Origin: an uncultured Clostridia bacterium
Lineage (GTDB): Bacteria; Bacillota; Clostridia; Oscillospirales; Acutalibacteraceae
DNA: 50,818 bases
NCBI GenBank assembly: GCA_945982035.1
Contig: CAMFRO010000002.1
Coordinates: forward strand, 1 to 50,818
Direction: 5' to 3'
Shown here: piece by piece, positions 1 through 7,773 of the stretch
Numbering within the stretch: position 1 is the stretch's first letter
How the letters are laid out: each line of letters opens with the position of its first letter
Translations under genes and position numbers: made by a program
Notes under the pieces: model-generated
The model's input: the letters and a program-made list of their open reading frames with translations, nothing else
What the model was told of the DNA's origin: nothing
Databases searched by the model: none

Positions 1-43
1 ACCTAAGCCTTCGTCGGCAGCGTCAGATGTGTATAAGAGACAG
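1..43 (+). other. Illumina Nextera adapter and i5 index (artefact)
   Basis: Bases 11-43 are the 33-nt Nextera/Tn5 read-1 adapter, ending in the transposase mosaic end AGATGTGTATAAGAGACAG. The eight bases before it, CTAAGCCT, match the standard i5 index 508, and the leading AC fits the end of the P5 oligo. This is sequencing-library DNA left on the contig end, not genome. Real sequence starts at base 44. Confidence 0.97.
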
Positions 44-285
44 TTACTATACAATATTAGTAAATTGTATAGTTTTTGAAACATTTTAATGAATCAAATT
101 GAAATTTTTTATCTGAAAAAATTTATTTGCAGTATTAATGTGTTGGAGGGGCGCAGATAGACATAAAAAAGCACTGCTTAACTCTTGATATTATACTATT
201 TGTAATTTGAGGAGGTGGTACAGTAAAAATGAAAATGCGATTATAACAGCAGACCAAATGCTTTTAAATATACAGGAGTGATTAT
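44..285. other. AT-rich non-coding lead-in of the mobile element
   Basis: No gene of normal size is visible in this 242-bp stretch. It holds an inverted repeat, ACTATACAAT (46-55) and ATTGTATAGT (64-73), separated by 8 bases, which could be an operator or recombinase site. A 5-codon open frame (229-246, MKMRL) lies behind a GGAGGTGG sequence; its spacing is long, so it is at best a possible leader peptide. I see no convincing promoter for the excisionase-integrase genes. Confidence 0.5.
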
Positions 286-594
286 ATGAATAAATTTATT
301 TTAAACATTGATAATTTAAAACATTTAATCAATTATTTAACTGAAGAAATTGAAAATAATAAATCATTGAGAACAAAGCAGAAAATTCACTTTTTAAATA
401 CAAAGGAAGTATCGGAAATTCTTAAATTGTCAACGGGTCAGACTCAAAGATTGTTTTTAAGAGAGGACTTCCCTGCCTGCAATTTTGTTAGACCTCAAAT
501 GATTGAATACAATGCTTTTATTCAATTTCTTAAAGAACATCAAAATGAAAATGATAATTTCAAAAATACTTATGATAATCTCAAGGAGGATTAA
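286..594 (+). CDS. small HTH DNA-binding protein, excisionase-like
   Basis: This 102-aa protein has a helix-turn-helix of the MerR/excisionase (HTH_17) type in its middle. The stretch starts FLNTKEVSEILKLS and is followed by a basic segment and a second, wing-like stretch (MIEYNAFIQFLKEH). Such proteins bind element ends and direct excision, or regulate the integrase. The ATG follows AGGAGTG at good spacing. It sits directly upstream of a related gene and an integrase, which supports an element-maintenance role. The family is recognised from the motif only, so a plain transcription regulator is equally possible. Confidence 0.7.
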   Translation: MNKFILNIDNLKHLINYLTEEIENNKSLRTKQKIHFLNTKEVSEILKLSTGQTQRLFLREDFPACNFVRPQMIEYNAFIQFLKEHQNENDNFKNTYDNLKED

Positions 595-595
595 T

Positions 596-910
596 TTGAC
601 AGAAAATATAAATATGCCTACAACGGCAGAGCTTAGAGAATACATTGAACTTCTTACACTTGCAAAAGATAAATATACAGAGCTAATGGAATTGCAGGAA
701 GAGCCTGTAAGCATTGAGTTTCTTTCAATATCAAATGTTTGTGATATTCTTAAATGTAATATAAAAACTGCGTTAAAGCTATTTAACGACCCTGAATTCC
801 CATGTGAAAATTACGGGAAAGAAAAGAAAATATTGGCTAAAGAATTTATCAGATATTTTAGTGTAAGGCGTGACAAAAATAAGAGCCTTTATTGGCTTAA
901 TGCAGCATAA
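596..910 (+). CDS. second small HTH protein, excisionase-like, TTG start
   Basis: The ORF track starts this frame at 503, inside the previous gene. The better start is the TTG at 596, one base after the upstream stop, behind a strong AAGGAGG at 583-589; this gives 104 aa. The C-terminal half (FLSISNVCDILKCN... then EFPCENYGKEKKILAKEFIR) has the same HTH plan as the preceding gene, with a matching FPC/FPA segment, so the two look like diverged tandem copies. The integrase follows after 12 bases. The likely role is excisionase or recombination directionality factor; this is inference from motif and position. Confidence 0.7.
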   Translation: MTENINMPTTAELREYIELLTLAKDKYTELMELQEEPVSIEFLSISNVCDILKCNIKTALKLFNDPEFPCENYGKEKKILAKEFIRYFSVRRDKNKSLYWLNAA

Positions 911-922
911 GGAGGTTTAATT

Positions 923-2143
923 ATGGCATACAGACAAAATAAAAGAAAAAGAAACGGCAAGCGCCCTAAGGAGCACAACGGTGAGGGTTCGTACAAAGAA
1001 TACAGATTAAGAAACGGAGAGATGAAATTGAGCTACACCTTTACATATAAAGACATTAACGGAAAATCAAAGAGAAAAACCGTAACAGGAATTTCAGAGG
1101 TTGATTGCAACAATAAAAAAGAAGACTTTTTAAGAAAAGAATTAAGAAATCTTCCTGAAAATCTAAAAAATGCCACAATTGTTCAGTTGGTAGAATTACA
1201 GCGTGACATTAATATTAAAACTAATAAATGCCACGAGGCAGGAGATTCAAGAAATGAATCTACCCAAAAAATATTTGAAAGGCTTCCCGTTGATAATCCG
1301 ATAGGCTTTATTCCTATTAAAGACATTACCGAAAGCACAATTGAAAGGTTTAGAAATGAACTGCCGGACAGATACTCGCAAAGCGTAATAAGGAAAATAT
1401 ATATTCAGCTAAGACAAGCCTTTAAATTAGCAGTTAGGAAGAAAATAATTGACGAGAATCTTTTAGATGACCCGGAGCTTAATACAGCTCCTACATCAAA
1501 AATTAAAACAAAAACCGTCAATGCATTTACACCAAGCGAAGAAAAAGAATTCTTTGAGCTTCTTGATAATATAAAAATTAGAAAAAACGGTAATGACTAC
1601 CGTTTGCAATTACATATTTCCCAAACAACAGGTTTACGTATGGGCGAAATTAACGCTCTTACAATTGACTCGGTTAATTTAAAGAAAAAGGTTATATATG
1701 TAAACAAAACAATCTCACGCAGTAAGAAATATAGACCTGTTCTAAAAAGCGGTACAAAAACCAAAAAAGGAACAAGGGTTGTGCCTATTTCAGACGCTGC
1801 ACTCCCCTACTTAGAAAAAGCAGTTAATAATTTCATACCAAATTCGGATAATTTACTGTTTTATGACCATAAGAAAAAATCATATATCACAACTCAGCAA
1901 GTAAATGACTGGACTAAGCGGTTTTGTAAAAAGAACAACATAAGATATGAGGGTGTTCACATGATTAGGCATACATTTGCTACGAATTGTGCAAGAAACG
2001 GAATGCCGATTAATATACTTGCAGAGATTCTCGGACACGAAGATACAAAAGTTACGATGAAATATTATATTACAATAGAAAACGAGGACAAGTCTAAGGC
2101 ATTAAATGATGTAATAAATAATATGAAAAAACAGGAGGCATAA
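923..2143 (+). CDS. int: tyrosine recombinase / phage-type integrase
   Basis: This 406-aa site-specific recombinase would insert and excise the element by strand exchange through a tyrosine-DNA intermediate. It has a basic N-terminus, then an arm-type DNA-binding region (about 20-75, GEGSYKEYRLRNGE), a SAM-like core-binding domain (about 85-190) and a catalytic domain (about 200-390). Catalytic residues are visible: Arg239 in TGLRMGE, a beta-hairpin Lys near 280, His346-x-x-Arg349 in HMIRHTFA, His372 in LGHE, and Tyr381 (or 382) in MKYYIT. The set looks complete, so it is probably active. The start follows AAGGAGG. It is the third gene of a likely operon with two HTH genes. Its 3' end faces a tRNA-Leu 3' end 183 bp away, a typical integration target. 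Confidence 0.95.
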   Translation: MAYRQNKRKRNGKRPKEHNGEGSYKEYRLRNGEMKLSYTFTYKDINGKSKRKTVTGISEVDCNNKKEDFLRKELRNLPENLKNATIVQLVELQRDINIKTNKCHEAGDSRNESTQKIFERLPVDNPIGFIPIKDITESTIERFRNELPDRYSQSVIRKIYIQLRQAFKLAVRKKIIDENLLDDPELNTAPTSKIKTKTVNAFTPSEEKEFFELLDNIKIRKNGNDYRLQLHISQTTGLRMGEINALTIDSVNLKKKVIYVNKTISRSKKYRPVLKSGTKTKKGTRVVPISDAALPYLEKAVNNFIPNSDNLLFYDHKKKSYITTQQVNDWTKRFCKKNNIRYEGVHMIRHTFATNCARNGMPINILAEILGHEDTKVTMKYYITIENEDKSKALNDVINNMKKQEA

Positions 2144-2160
2144 ATTAGGAACATAAATTT

Positions 2161-2194
2161 TCTGTAATTTCATCTGTAATTTTTTCTGTAATTT
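2161..2194. repeat. three 10-bp direct repeats, possible integrase arm sites
   Basis: TCTGTAATTT occurs three times (2161-2170, 2173-2182, 2185-2194) with an exact 12-bp period, between the integrase stop and the tRNA gene. Short phased repeats next to an attachment site are typical arm-type integrase or excisionase binding sites. The function is inferred from position. Confidence 0.5.
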
Positions 2195-2284
2195 GTCAAA
2201 CATTTATGGTGTATGAACGAACATAAAACAGAACGAATAGATTAAATTTATTTAAAAAAGCCTTTATTTATGGGCATTTTAGGC

Positions 2285-2324
2285 GAAAAAATACCGGTCA
2301 AATCCAAATGGATTTAACCGGTAT
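2285..2324 (-). terminator. intrinsic terminator of tRNA-Leu
   Basis: Directly behind the tRNA CCA end the minus strand has ATACCGGTTAAATCC, a 4-nt loop, the matching GGATTTGACCGGTAT, then six or more T residues. Stem and T-run make a strong rho-independent terminator. It lies on the element side of the tRNA, so it may be element-borne, or the crossover lies beyond it. Confidence 0.9.
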
Positions 2325-2326
2325 CT

Positions 2327-2411
2327 TGGTGCGAGAGACGGGACTTGAACCCGTACGAGTCGCCCCACACGCCCCTCAAACGTGCGCGTCTGCCGATTCC
2401 GCCACTCTCGC
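2327..2411 (-). tRNA. tRNA-Leu (anticodon GAG)
   Basis: The minus strand folds into a type-II cloverleaf. The acceptor GCGAGAG pairs with CTCTCGC, followed by discriminator A and an encoded CCA. The D-arm is GGCGGAATCGGCAGACG. The anticodon stem CACGT/GCGTG encloses loop TTGAGGG with anticodon GAG, which reads CUC and CUU. A long variable arm and a T-arm ACGGG-TTCAAGT-CCCGT complete it. It has its own promoter and terminator. The integrase next to its 3' end suggests it is the attachment site of the element on the left. Confidence 0.97.
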
Positions 2412-2424
2412 GTCAACGTTATGA

Positions 2425-2453
2425 ATTATAACAAATAGTGGTATAAATGTCAA
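2425..2453 (-). promoter_or_regulatory. consensus sigma-A promoter of tRNA-Leu
   Basis: On the minus strand TTGACA (2453-2448) and TATAAT (2430-2425) are separated by 17 bases, a perfect housekeeping promoter. The expected start point is about 7 bases before the mature tRNA 5' end. Confidence 0.93.
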
Positions 2454-2461
2454 CACTTTTT

Positions 2462-3115
2462 TCAAAAAAGTTTTGAAATATATTTAGGTTCGTCAATTAT
2501 TGCTGACGGATGCTGCGCAAACAGCTCTGTGAAGCTGCGAAATCCCCAGCTTACGCCTATTGCCTCAATACCGGCATTACGTGCAGTAATCATATCTACA
2601 TCACTGTCGCCGAAATACAATGAATCCTTTGGACTGCATTTAACTATATCAAGTGCCTTTAAGACATTTGCAGGGTCAGGCTTATTCGGAATGCCGTCAA
2701 CTGCTCCGATAATTACATCAAAAAAGCCTTTTCCGAATATGTATTCAACCATACCCTTTGCAGCGGCGTTAGGCTTATTGGTAACAACACATAGCTTAAT
2801 CCCCTGCTCTTTTAAAATATTTAGCTGTTCAACAATGCCCTCATAAGGATATGCGTGATCAAGCTTAATATTGTTATATATTACCTTGAATTCTTCATAG
2901 CGTAGATTTAATTCATCGTCACTTAATGTATTATCAAAAGCACGCTTAACAAGAAGCTTTGCACCATTACCCACGAATTTTTTATAATCGTCAAGGCTCC
3001 ATTTAGCACTAAAATTATATTTTTTTAGCAATAATTCACAGGCTCCGGCAAGGTCGTCAATTGTGTTGACGAGGGTTCCGTCTAAATCAAAAATCGCACA
3101 TTTAAAACTACTCAT
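2462..3115 (-). CDS. HAD-family phosphatase, phosphoglycolate phosphatase-like
   Basis: This 217-aa haloacid-dehalogenase hydrolase has the nucleophile motif DLDGTLVNT (Asp10, Asp12), motif II in VVTNKP, and metal-binding motif IV in GDSDVDMITARNAG. A helical cap lies between residues 15 and 85, the plan of Gph/PgmB-like small-molecule phosphatases. The substrate cannot be read from sequence. Its ATG shares one base with the potD stop (TAATG), so it is translated as the last gene of the potABCD operon. Whether that reflects polyamine metabolism or only co-transcription is unclear. No clear terminator follows. Confidence 0.85.
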   Translation of the reverse strand: MSSFKCAIFDLDGTLVNTIDDLAGACELLLKKYNFSAKWSLDDYKKFVGNGAKLLVKRAFDNTLSDDELNLRYEEFKVIYNNIKLDHAYPYEGIVEQLNILKEQGIKLCVVTNKPNAAAKGMVEYIFGKGFFDVIIGAVDGIPNKPDPANVLKALDIVKCSPKDSLYFGDSDVDMITARNAGIEAIGVSWGFRSFTELFAQHPSAIIDEPKYISKLF

Positions 3116-4368
3116 TAGTATAAATCACTCAAATCCTCTTCTTTTTTCTTTTTAAATTTATACACTACCCTCGCCAAAACCACTACTGCGGCCGCAACGG
3201 CAAGAACAGTGAATTGTGTATAAATTCTTTTTTCATTTTTGCTACTGCTTTCGCTTAATTTGCCGCTTTTAACCTGACTGAAATAATTATTTTGCAGTTC
3301 AAGAATATTTTGAGGCAGATTTTTAAAAGACTGACATTTAGGATCGGTCTTAGGATAAACAATTTCATTTCCGTAAAGTGAATTATCCTCGTTCTGCTCA
3401 ACGGTAATATTTGCTGACGCATAGTATATATATTCCTCATTGGCAAGCGCAACCTGAGGCTCGTTCATAAAGTTTATAAATGCCTCTGCGCCTTTTTTAT
3501 TTTGACTGCACTTGGGAATACAAAATGCATCATAAAACTTGTTAACGCCCTCTTTAGGGAAGCAATAACCCAAATCCGGATTATTTTCAAGCATTAGCAA
3601 ATAATCTCCTGCGTAATATGTGGCAAAGGCATATTCGCCGGATTCCATAAGGTTAAACACCTCATCCATAACATAAACGGGATTTACATTGTCCTTCTGT
3701 TCTGCCAAAAGCTTGGCACTTTCAAGCCATTCCTGTTCATTTGATGAATTAAAGTCCTGACCTAAAACAGCCTGAGCAATAGCAAAGGCATCACGGGAAT
3801 TATTGAACATCAGCACTTTACCGTTATACTGCTTATCCCACAGGACCTTCCAGGAATCGGGTGTACCTTTAACAAGCTTTTTATTATATATCAGAATTGT
3901 AGTGCCTAAATTAAAGCATACTGAATACTTTTGTTCAGGGTCAAAATAAAGATTTTTGCAATCCTTACGAATATACTTAAAATTAGGAATATTACCATAA
4001 TCAAGCGGTAAAAGCATATCCTCGTCAACAAGACGGTCTATCATATAGTCGGACGGAACGATAACATCGTACGATACACCTCCGCCGGTCAGCTTTGAAT
4101 ACATATTTTCGTTTGACTCAAAGTTTGAATAATTAACCTTAGCTCCCGTTAAACGCTCAAATTCGGAAACGACGTTCATAGTACCATTATCGCCCTCCGA
4201 TATATACTCGCCCCAGTTATATACATTTACGACGGTACCTTTAAGTCCAAGATTTTTGTAGTATTCAATCTGTTCCTGCGTGAAATACTTATCCTTGGCA
4301 AGTATTGATTGGGGAAAAGCACATATTAACAAAACCAACGCTATAAGGAAGGATACGATTTTTTTCAT
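3115..4368 (-). CDS. potD: spermidine/putrescine-binding protein PotD, C-terminally anchored
   Basis: This 417-aa extracellular solute-binding protein is for polyamine import. Residues 1-24 are a signal sequence (KKIVSFLIALVLLICAF). The mature start VVNVYNWGEYIS is the PotD/PotF hallmark, and YDVIVPSDYMIDRL is also typical. Gram-positive PotD is normally a lipoprotein. Here Cys17 lacks a proper lipobox, and a C-terminal hydrophobic helix (about 380-400, TVLAVAAAVVVLARVVY) followed by KFKKKK suggests membrane anchoring instead. The tail makes it longer than the usual 350-360 aa. The ATG follows AAGGAGG and overlaps the potC stop by one base. Confidence 0.92.
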   Translation of the reverse strand: MKKIVSFLIALVLLICAFPQSILAKDKYFTQEQIEYYKNLGLKGTVVNVYNWGEYISEGDNGTMNVVSEFERLTGAKVNYSNFESNENMYSKLTGGGVSYDVIVPSDYMIDRLVDEDMLLPLDYGNIPNFKYIRKDCKNLYFDPEQKYSVCFNLGTTILIYNKKLVKGTPDSWKVLWDKQYNGKVLMFNNSRDAFAIAQAVLGQDFNSSNEQEWLESAKLLAEQKDNVNPVYVMDEVFNLMESGEYAFATYYAGDYLLMLENNPDLGYCFPKEGVNKFYDAFCIPKCSQNKKGAEAFINFMNEPQVALANEEYIYYASANITVEQNEDNSLYGNEIVYPKTDPKCQSFKNLPQNILELQNNYFSQVKSGKLSESSSKNEKRIYTQFTVLAVAAAVVVLARVVYKFKKKKEEDLSDLY

Positions 4369-5183
4369 TAACGTACCTCCTTTTTCTTATCAGCACGGCT
4401 TTGCGATATGTTCATTAGCACAAGCAAAACCAAAATCACAAGGAACATAAGCGTTGAAAGAGCAAACATATCCGGCTTAACTCTCTTTTTTGTAAGTGAA
4501 AATATATAAATTGGAAGGGTTTGAAATGAGGGACCGTTTGTAAAATATGAAATAATGAAATCGTCAAGAGATAATGTAAAGGACATAACGCATCCCGTAA
4601 TTATTCCGCTTACAATTTCCGGAAGTACAACCTTCATAAAAGCCTTAAAGGGCTTACATCCCAAATCAAGTGCCGCTTCATAAATATTCATATCAAGCTG
4701 TCTTAATTTAGGCATAACATTCAATATAACGTAAGGCAAGGCAAATGTTATGTGGGCAATAAGAAGCGTCCAAAATCCTAAAACATCAGACTGCTTTATA
4801 AGTGCTCCTGCAAACACAAACAAAAGCATCATTGAAATACCGGTTACAATTTCAGGGTTCATCATAGGTATGTTAGTAGCCGTCATCATTGCTCTTTTAT
4901 AAAGCTTGTTTTTAGACAAAAATAATCCCACAGCTGCAAGAATACCGATTATTGATGCAAGTACGGCAGTACAAACCGCCAAAATAAGCGTATTTTTAAG
5001 AGACTGCATTGCAGAGGTATCATTAAACATTTCCTTCCACCAATATAGAGAAAGACCGTCAAAGGTATATGTGCTTGTGGAGGAATTGAATGAAAACACA
5101 GTCATAACAGCAATCGGAGCATATAAAAATATGAAAATAAGCACCATATAGAATTTTGAAAATGCAGAAGATGTTTTTTTCAT
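4368..5183 (-). CDS. potC: polyamine ABC transporter permease PotC
   Basis: This 271-aa inner-membrane permease has six predicted helices, starting with FYMVLIFIFLYAPIAVMTVFSF. The cytoplasmic EAA loop that docks the ATPase reads EAALDLGCKPFKAFMKVVLPEI. Together with PotB it forms the translocation pore of the spermidine/putrescine importer. The start overlaps potB by four bases (ATGA) behind GGAGGTG, and the end overlaps potD by one, so the genes are translationally coupled. Confidence 0.94.
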   Translation of the reverse strand: MKKTSSAFSKFYMVLIFIFLYAPIAVMTVFSFNSSTSTYTFDGLSLYWWKEMFNDTSAMQSLKNTLILAVCTAVLASIIGILAAVGLFLSKNKLYKRAMMTATNIPMMNPEIVTGISMMLLFVFAGALIKQSDVLGFWTLLIAHITFALPYVILNVMPKLRQLDMNIYEAALDLGCKPFKAFMKVVLPEIVSGIITGCVMSFTLSLDDFIISYFTNGPSFQTLPIYIFSLTKKRVKPDMFALSTLMFLVILVLLVLMNISQSRADKKKEVR

Positions 5184-6004
5184 ATAATTACACCTCCATC
5201 ACTGTCGTCTGTATCGAAATAGTTCATTACACCCAAGCAGATGAAAATCAGTATCATAAGAACAAAGCTTAGGCTTGCACCTAAATTATAGTTATTTGCA
5301 CTTTGGAACTGAGATTCAATTACGTCGCCGATTAATACAATCTGACCGCCGCCAAGCTTTTGAGTTATATAAAATGTAGAAACACAGGGTACGAAAACCA
5401 TTGTAATTCCGCTTAAAAGCCCCGGCAAAGAAGTGGGCAGAATAACTCGCCTAAACACCTGAAATCTGTTGGAGCCAAGGTCCTGTGCTGCCTCAACAAG
5501 TGAATTATCCATTTTGGACAAAACAGAATAAATGGGCAGTATCATATAAGGCAAAAAGTTATATACCATACCTAATATAACCGCACCGGAGGTATTAATC
5601 ATATGAACAGAATCCAATCCGATTGCGTTTAACATGGAATTAATCACACCTGTGTCACCAAGGATGGTCATAAGAGAATATGTTCTTATAAGAAAGTTCA
5701 TCCACATAGGAAGCATAATGAGAAGAACAATTGTACGTTGTGTTTTTTCAGTATGCTTTGAAAGGTAATATGCAAAGGGATAACCTAACAAAACGCAGAT
5801 TACCGTTGCAAAAACGCCATATAAAATTGACAGCAAAATTGTCGGCAGATAATCACTGATAACGGTAAAATTATCTATGGTAAATGCACCTGTTTTATCG
5901 GTAAAAGCATAGTATGCCACCATTACAAGCGGTGCAATTATGAAAAGTAAGACCCATACAAGATATGGCTTATCAAGCAATTTTTTTGAAAAGTTATTCC
6001 TCAT
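5180..6004 (-). CDS. potB: polyamine ABC transporter permease PotB
   Basis: The track begins this frame at 6055, but that start has no ribosome site. The ATG at 6004 lies behind GGGAGGAGG, which is encoded in the acidic tail of potA, and yields 274 aa beginning [17 protein letters not shown]. Six membrane helices and the EAA loop ([20 protein letters not shown]) identify the PotB-type permease. It overlaps potA by 11 bases and potC by four. It pairs with PotC to import polyamines. Confidence 0.93.
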   Translation of the reverse strand: MRNNFSKKLLDKPYLVWVLLFIIAPLVMVAYYAFTDKTGAFTIDNFTVISDYLPTILLSILYGVFATVICVLLGYPFAYYLSKHTEKTQRTIVLLIMLPMWMNFLIRTYSLMTILGDTGVINSMLNAIGLDSVHMINTSGAVILGMVYNFLPYMILPIYSVLSKMDNSLVEAAQDLGSNRFQVFRRVILPTSLPGLLSGITMVFVPCVSTFYITQKLGGGQIVLIGDVIESQFQSANNYNLGASLSFVLMILIFICLGVMNYFDTDDSDGGVII

Positions 6005-7133
6005 CTTCTTCCTCCTCCCAATTATAGGAGGCGTCGGAAATATGGTCCATTTCATCAGAGAATGAAGAATAGTCGCCGAACTCGCCCGAATATTCGCTTC
6101 GTTTCATAATATGAATGGCGTCCGGCTCAATATACATACCGATTTTTTCGCCCTCTTTATGATTTTCCTCGGTGGTTTGAATCATCCAAATAAATCCGCC
6201 CACGTCAACGAGAATTTCAAAATGAACGCCCTTAAATGTAATACCTGTAATTGTGCCGGTAAGAGAGGCTTTTGCACCCGGCTCGGTTATTTTAATATCC
6301 TCCGGTCTTACAACTGCTTCAACAAATTCATTTTCAGCGAATCCGCTGTCAAGGCACTCAAATTTAACGCCGCCAAAGGAAACAAGATAGTCCTTAAGCA
6401 TAATAGCATCAACAATATTTGACTCACCGATAAAGTCTGCTACAAAAGCGTTTACAGGCTCGTTATATATATCCTCAGGAGTGCCTATTTGCTGAATTTT
6501 ACCTTTGTCCATAACAACAACGGTGTCAGACATAGAAAGTGCTTCCTCCTGGTCGTGAGTAACATATATGAAGGTTATACCCAATTCCTTTTGAATGTTT
6601 TTAAGCTCTCGTTGCATATCCTTTCTAAGCTTCAAATCAAGCGCACCTAAAGGCTCGTCAAGCAAGAGAACATGGGGATTGTTTGCAAGAGCACGAGCAA
6701 TGGCAACACGTTGCTGCTGACCGCCGGATAAAGAGTCAATACTCCTTTGCTCAAAGCCCTTCAAATTAACAAGGCTTAACATTTTTGCAACGGTTTGACG
6801 TGTTTCGTCCTTTGATTTTTTCTGCAGCTGTGGACCGAACGCAATGTTCTCATATACGTTTAAATGAGAAAAAAGAGCATAACGCTGAAAAATGGTGTTA
6901 ACCTGCCTTTTGTGAGCAGGAACATCATTAATTCTCTTTCCCTCAAAAATTATATCTCCGCTATCAGGCTTAATAAATCCTGCAATAGCACGCAATGTGG
7001 TGGTTTTACCGCATCCTGAAGGACCGAGCAGCGTTATAAACTCTTTTTCGTTAATATACAGATTAAGATTATCTAAAACGACGTTATCGCCGTAGCTTAC
7101 ACAAATATTTTTAAGGTCAATTATCTTCTTCAA
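5994..7133 (-). CDS. potA: polyamine ABC transporter ATPase PotA
   Basis: This 379-aa ATP-binding subunit powers polyamine import. The Walker A is GPSGCGKTT (37-45), the signature LSGGQQQR (135-142), the Walker B LLLDEP (156-161), and the switch histidine is in [14 protein letters not shown] domain follows about residue 280. The last 25 residues are strongly acidic (NWEEEEDEE) and carry the ribosome site of potB in their codons. It is the first gene of the operon, behind a clear sigma-A promoter and a palindrome. Confidence 0.95.
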   Translation of the reverse strand: MKKIIDLKNICVSYGDNVVLDNLNLYINEKEFITLLGPSGCGKTTTLRAIAGFIKPDSGDIIFEGKRINDVPAHKRQVNTIFQRYALFSHLNVYENIAFGPQLQKKSKDETRQTVAKMLSLVNLKGFEQRSIDSLSGGQQQRVAIARALANNPHVLLLDEPLGALDLKLRKDMQRELKNIQKELGITFIYVTHDQEEALSMSDTVVVMDKGKIQQIGTPEDIYNEPVNAFVADFIGESNIVDAIMLKDYLVSFGGVKFECLDSGFAENEFVEAVVRPEDIKITEPGAKASLTGTITGITFKGVHFEILVDVGGFIWMIQTTEENHKEGEKIGMYIEPDAIHIMKRSEYSGEFGDYSSFSDEMDHISDASYNWEEEEDEE

Positions 7134-7158
7134 TTATGCACTTCCTCTTTGTAACCCG

Positions 7159-7170
7159 ATTTACGTAAAT
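7159..7170. promoter_or_regulatory. 12-bp palindrome, possible operator of potABCD
   Basis: ATTTACGTAAAT is a perfect 12-bp palindrome starting about 14 bases downstream of the potA -10 box, in the 5' untranslated region. The position suits a repressor-binding site. No regulator for it is identified. Confidence 0.4.
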
Positions 7171-7183
7171 TGCGCATAAGATA

Positions 7184-7212
7184 AATATATTCAATTTAAC
7201 TCTTAAAGTCAA
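7184..7212 (-). promoter_or_regulatory. sigma-A promoter of potABCD-HAD operon
   Basis: On the minus strand TTGACT (7212-7207) and TATATT (7189-7184) are separated by exactly 17 bases, about 50 bases upstream of the potA ATG. Confidence 0.8.
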
Positions 7213-7221
7213 CAATTATTA

Positions 7222-7773
7222 TTAATTTTTTTCATAATTTGATAAAGAATATACTGTTTTTGCTACTTTTGAAAAATCACACACCATTGATTTAGGCTTT
7301 TTAACAGGGTCATCCATATTAAATGGCACAAAGTAGTAATTTTTGTAATTAAGTAGATGACCGATATTTTTTGCGGCACCGCCTAAAGCATCGTTTGTAG
7401 AAACACCTATAACAACAGGCTTTGAATTTCTCAAATGAGATTTAACTGCCATTGTAACGCTGGTATCGGTTATCCCGTATGCAAGCTTTGCCAATGTGTT
7501 TCCGGTACATGGTACAACGCATAATACATCAAACATATTGCGAGGACCGATAGGCTCTGCCTGTTCAATAGTATGAATTATTTTTTTATTTGTAAGAGCC
7601 TCAACTTCATTTCTAAAGCTTAATGCACTGCCGAAGCGTGTATTTGTATTATATGCATTTTCACTCATAATAGGCGTAACCTCATTACCGTCAATTACAA
7701 GATTTTTAAGTACCTGAATGCTTTTTGAAAAAGTACAAAAAGAGCCGGTAAAGCAGTATCCGATTTTCATCAT
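7222..7773 (-). CDS. dpaB: dipicolinate synthase subunit B
   Basis: This 183-aa flavoprotein-type subunit (SpoVFB) forms, with DpaA, the enzyme that turns dihydroxytetrahydrodipicolinate into dipicolinic acid. That compound is pumped into the spore core for heat resistance. The N-terminus KIGYCFTGSFCTFSKS and VVPCTGNTLAKLAYGITD are typical flavin/nucleotide-binding segments of this family. Two tandem ATGs start it, overlapping the dpaA stop, behind GGAGGG. Presence of the pair implies a true spore former. Expression is expected in the mother cell late in sporulation. Confidence 0.94.
   Translation of the reverse strand: MMKIGYCFTGSFCTFSKSIQVLKNLVIDGNEVTPIMSENAYNTNTRFGSALSFRNEVEALTNKKIIHTIEQAEPIGPRNMFDVLCVVPCTGNTLAKLAYGITDTSVTMAVKSHLRNSKPVVIGVSTNDALGGAAKNIGHLLNYKNYYFVPFNMDDPVKKPKSMVCDFSKVAKTVYSLSNYEKN

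Noticed and set aside
229-246. Leader peptide MKMRL before the first HTH gene
   Set aside because: The ribosome-site spacing is long and the frame has five codons; kept only as a note.
503-595. N-terminal extension of the second HTH gene given by the track
   Set aside because: It lies fully inside the previous gene in another frame, while a strong AAGGAGG precedes the TTG at 596.
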